DNA of 64,000 bases from an uncultured Isosphaeraceae bacterium (lineage in GTDB: Bacteria; Planctomycetota; Planctomycetia; Isosphaerales; Isosphaeraceae). The notes under the pieces are model-generated. The model saw only the letters and a program-made list of their open reading frames with translations, did no database searches and had not been told where the DNA came from. This document shows positions 61,768-64,000 of this stretch, piece after piece. Where the stretch lies: assembly GCA_945957605.1 (NCBI GenBank), contig CAMFLR010000007.1, positions 186,001 to 250,000 on the forward strand. The letters run 5' to 3'. The translations under genes were made by a program, and so were the position numbers. Numbering within the stretch: position 1 is the first letter of the stretch; the number at the start of each line of letters is the position of its first letter.

Positions 61768-62781
61768 ATGTCGCGAAATCTCTTCGTCAAACGATTCGGC
61801 GACGCCCTTACTCGTTTCGTGAGCCGCACTTCACGCACGAAGTTGCGATCTCCCGCGACGCATTTCAACGGCCTGGAATACCTCGAAGGCCGCTCCCTGC
61901 TGACCACAATCAACGCCAGCGCGGTGATTTCCGCCGCCCCCACGGGTGCTGATTTCAACTATTCGATCAATCTCACCAACGCCAGCACAAGCGATACGGG
62001 TGTTGGTACGTTTTGGTTTGCGTGGGTTCCTGGCAAGAACTTTCTCGCCACTCGCCCGCTTTCCGTCACGCCGCCTGCCGGATGGACCGACACCATTACG
62101 CACCAGGGAGACGGCGATGGATTCGCGATTCAATTTGTCGCCACGAGTGCAGCGAATGGTATACAACCGGGCGGCTCGCTGAACTTCTCCTTCACTAGCG
62201 CAGACACGCCCGCGTCAATCGTCGGCAATTCTGCATTTGAATCCGGAACGCCCGCCGCAACTTCGTTCGTTTATCCAGGCGCACCGTTCAGTGATGCAGG
62301 ACATCAATTCGTTGCCACGCTCGCGTCATCGACGCCACCTCCGCCCGTCGTGACACCACTGGTTACGCTTACTGGTGTTACTGAAGTGAAGAACAAGAAG
62401 CATCTCGTCAACGAGCTTGTGATTGGCCTCAGTGGCTCGGTGAACGCCATTCAGGCTAGGAACGTTGCGGCATATCAGTTGACGGCAGCCAACGCACGCG
62501 GCTCGTTCAGCGCGAGGAACTCACCTGTAATCAAGCTCAGTTCGGCTCTTTACGATGCCGCGAACCATACGATCACACTCACGCTCAGGAAGCCGATTGC
62601 TTCCTCTAAACCAGCCGAGCTCATCGTCGACGGCAGTCCACCATCGGGGCTGCAGGACAGTTCCGGCCGACTGATCGACGGTGACCATGACGGAACCGCC
62701 GGTGGAAACGCTTTCGCCGTGATTCGCAACACAGGCGTAGTCTTAAACCCAGCGGCACCTCGTGCTCCAAACGGGAAGTGA
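61768..62781 (+). CDS. Secreted LEPR-XLL protein with beta-sandwich domain
   Basis: A 337-residue secreted protein. The basic N-terminus is followed by LEYLEGRSLLTT near residues 35-45, a clear LEPR-XLL variant. The next 150 residues form a beta-sandwich domain (TGADFNYSINLTNAS; VGTFWFAWVPGKNFL), then a Pro-rich linker near residue 195 and a second beta-rich domain with LTGVTEVKNKKHLVNELVI and SGSVNAIQARNVAAYQLT, an opening seen in C-terminal Ig-like domains of planctomycete proteins. The open frame starts earlier, but ATG 61768 has CAGGAGG seven bases upstream. No enzyme motif and no anchor are seen. It is probably a structural surface protein. Confidence 0.85.
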   Translation: MSRNLFVKRFGDALTRFVSRTSRTKLRSPATHFNGLEYLEGRSLLTTINASAVISAAPTGADFNYSINLTNASTSDTGVGTFWFAWVPGKNFLATRPLSVTPPAGWTDTITHQGDGDGFAIQFVATSAANGIQPGGSLNFSFTSADTPASIVGNSAFESGTPAATSFVYPGAPFSDAGHQFVATLASSTPPPPVVTPLVTLTGVTEVKNKKHLVNELVIGLSGSVNAIQARNVAAYQLTAANARGSFSARNSPVIKLSSALYDAANHTITLTLRKPIASSKPAELIVDGSPPSGLQDSSGRLIDGDHDGTAGGNAFAVIRNTGVVLNPAAPRAPNGK

Positions 62782-62929
62782 GCCAACACACGCACAAGGA
62801 ATTGTGCATGGCAATACGATTCATGATTGATCGCGCTAAAGTTCTTGTGGATTGTCAGTGAACGACATCTCGGAATTGCATTGGAACGAGAAGGGGGCTG
62901 TTTCTCCATCGTGTTCACCACATTGCTCA

Positions 62930-62959
62930 GCTCGGACCTGCTTGCACCCAGGTCCGAGC
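62930..62959. terminator. Terminator-like hairpin between convergent genes
   Basis: GCTCGGACCTG at 62930-62940 pairs perfectly with CAGGTCCGAGC at 62949-62959 around an 8-base loop. It lies between the convergent LEPR-XLL gene (ending 62781) and the PKD-like repeat gene (ending 62983). No T tract follows. Confidence 0.6.
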
Positions 62960-62982
62960 CGAGCATCAGTGACCAAACGCCG

Positions 62983-64000
62983 TTATGAAGTAACGGTCGC
63001 TGTACCGCTCGCCGTCACCTTGCGATTTTGATTATCGGTGACCTGAATATTGAACGTGTAAGTTCCGGCCGCGGTATACGTGTGCGTTCCCAAGACGTCG
63101 AACGTCCCAGAACCGGCGAGCGTTACGGTTGTGCTCGGTGTCGAGATTCCGTCGCCCCAGTCGATCGAGGCCGTGAAATCTGACGCGCTTATATTCGGGG
63201 CGGAGTCGGTAAACGTCGCCAGAACGGCGTCAACGAATGCCAGATTTACGACGGCACTCACGGGTTTGGTCGTCAAGTTTTGTGGCCCGCTGGCGGTGGA
63301 ACCCGAGACAGTCGCCGTCGTGCTGGAAGTTGCCTTTGTGTTGCCGGGACCAGTCACGTCGAGCGAAACATTAAGAGACCCGCCGTTCGCATAGGTGTGG
63401 CCTCCAAGGATCAGGTAATTTCCCGATCCGATCGAGGCGATCAAACCGTTGGATGTCGTGCCATCGCCCCAGCCAATTGTGGCGGCGAAATCGGAAAGGC
63501 TTACGTTCGGATCCGAATCGCTAAATGTTCCAATCGTTTGATTCGCAAACGCCTGGCCCGCCGTGGCGCTGAAAGGCTGCGCGACGAGGTTCTGCGGCCC
63601 GATATTACCGGAAGAGACCGTCGCCGTGCCACTAGCGGTCGCCTTTGTGTTTCCCGGACCAGTCACGTCAAGCGAAACAGGGTATGAGCCGCCCGACGTA
63701 TAAGTGTGACTTGCCAGAATGATGTAATTACCCGAACCGAGCGACGCGATGATGCCGTTCGACGTGCTGCCATCGCCCCAGCCGATTGTGGCTGCGAAAT
63801 CGCTGGGCTTCGCGTTGGGATCGGAGTCTGTGAAGGTGCCGACCGACTGATTGGAAAACGCCTGACCAGCCGTCGCGGTTATCGCCTGCACCACGAGATT
63901 TTGAGGTCCAATGTTGGGAGCCGTAACCGTCGCCGTATTGCTTCCCGTGGCCTTGGTGCCATGAGGATCTGTCGCCTGGACGGACACCGTGTACGACCCG
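62983..64000 (-). CDS. PKD-like repeat surface protein (5' end outside window)
   Basis: The frame runs from 62983 to the end of the window and continues beyond it, so only the C-terminal 339 residues or so are visible. They contain three copies of a roughly 90-residue beta-sandwich repeat. Each copy has GPQNLVVQAITATAGQAF or a variant, then FTDSDPNAKPSDFAATIGWG and a closing ASHTYTSGGSYPVSLDVTG. This resembles PKD and cadherin-like surface repeats. The last repeat is more diverged (AVVNLAFVDAVLATF). The protein ends in KVTASGTATVTS with no anchor. The N-terminus, where LEPR-XLL would be expected, is outside the window. A structural or adhesive surface role is likely. Confidence 0.88.
   Translation of the reverse strand, partial: GSYTVSVQATDPHGTKATGSNTATVTAPNIGPQNLVVQAITATAGQAFSNQSVGTFTDSDPNAKPSDFAATIGWGDGSTSNGIIASLGSGNYIILASHTYTSGGSYPVSLDVTGPGNTKATASGTATVSSGNIGPQNLVAQPFSATAGQAFANQTIGTFSDSDPNVSLSDFAATIGWGDGTTSNGLIASIGSGNYLILGGHTYANGGSLNVSLDVTGPGNTKATSSTTATVSGSTASGPQNLTTKPVSAVVNLAFVDAVLATFTDSAPNISASDFTASIDWGDGISTPSTTVTLAGSGTFDVLGTHTYTAAGTYTFNIQVTDNQNRKVTASGTATVTS

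Overview
The window reads as a chromosomal segment of a planctomycete. The evidence is the gene content: six secreted or surface proteins carrying the planctomycete N-terminal LEPR-XLL motif, a decayed ELWxxDGT-repeat protein, a PEP-CTERM protein, a DUF1559 domain, five Ser/Thr protein kinases (three fused to long WD40 arrays), and two ECF sigma factor / Ser/Thr kinase pairs of the type known from Planctomycetes. An assignment nearer to Isosphaerales or Gemmatales is inference from this content only.

Layout. 1-3973 (+): a compact operon with the C-terminal part of an acyl-CoA dehydrogenase, an SDR dehydrogenase, a histidine phosphatase, an ACAD10/11-type phosphotransferase and a second SDR; this looks like an acyl-CoA or hydroxy-acid catabolism cluster. 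4021-6168 (-): a secreted alpha/beta hydrolase followed by a secreted GH76-like glycosidase. 6407-6665: relic of an IS5-type element. 7039-12060 (-): a PEP-CTERM protein and a 1373-residue LEPR-XLL/dockerin surface protein. 12210-18734 (+): a LuxR-type regulator and an 1840-residue kinase joined to a transmembrane helix, two predicted WD40 propellers, a lectin-like jelly roll, a TPR-like region and a DUF1559 domain.

18760-26759 is a graveyard of IS elements and dead genes, all read leftwards: an IS relic, a 5'-truncated metalloprotease, a whole IS with an in-frame stop in its transposase, a frameshifted TPR gene, a 65-bp transposon-end palindrome, and an ELWxxDGT-repeat gene broken by a second IS, a nonsense codon and loss of its 3' end. 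Three pieces (6407-6665, 18760-19291, 21864-22779) belong to one IS family.

27138-32431 (+): ECF sigma factor plus Ser/Thr kinase-WD40 protein. 32687-32769 (-): tRNA-Leu(CAA), whose 5' end is partly duplicated at 35334-35362. 32913-38469: two GT39-like membrane glycosyltransferases, a dual-specificity-type phosphatase and a small kinase with unusual active-site motifs. 38611-40440 (-): ClC transporter with CBS domains. 41170-42807 (+): parallel beta-helix LEPR-XLL protein. 43064-43465 (-): small secreted protein. 43804-48132 (+): kinase/cyclase/ATPase/TPR fusion. 48167-52092 (-): second ECF sigma factor / kinase-WD40 operon, where the kinase starts with a zinc-finger-like segment. 52468-64000: surface and secreted proteins (a frameshifted NHL/Ig-repeat giant, a sugar-dehydrogenase-like propeller with PA14, a 337-residue LEPR-XLL protein, a PKD-like repeat protein running off the end) with one flavin reductase among them.

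Taken together the window combines cell-surface proteins with phosphorylation and sigma-factor signalling genes. The strongest candidates for undescribed biology are the kinase-propeller-lectin-DUF1559 fusion at 13212-18734 and the zinc-finger kinase overlapping its own ECF sigma factor at 48167-52092. All domain names come from reading the translations by eye; no database search was run.
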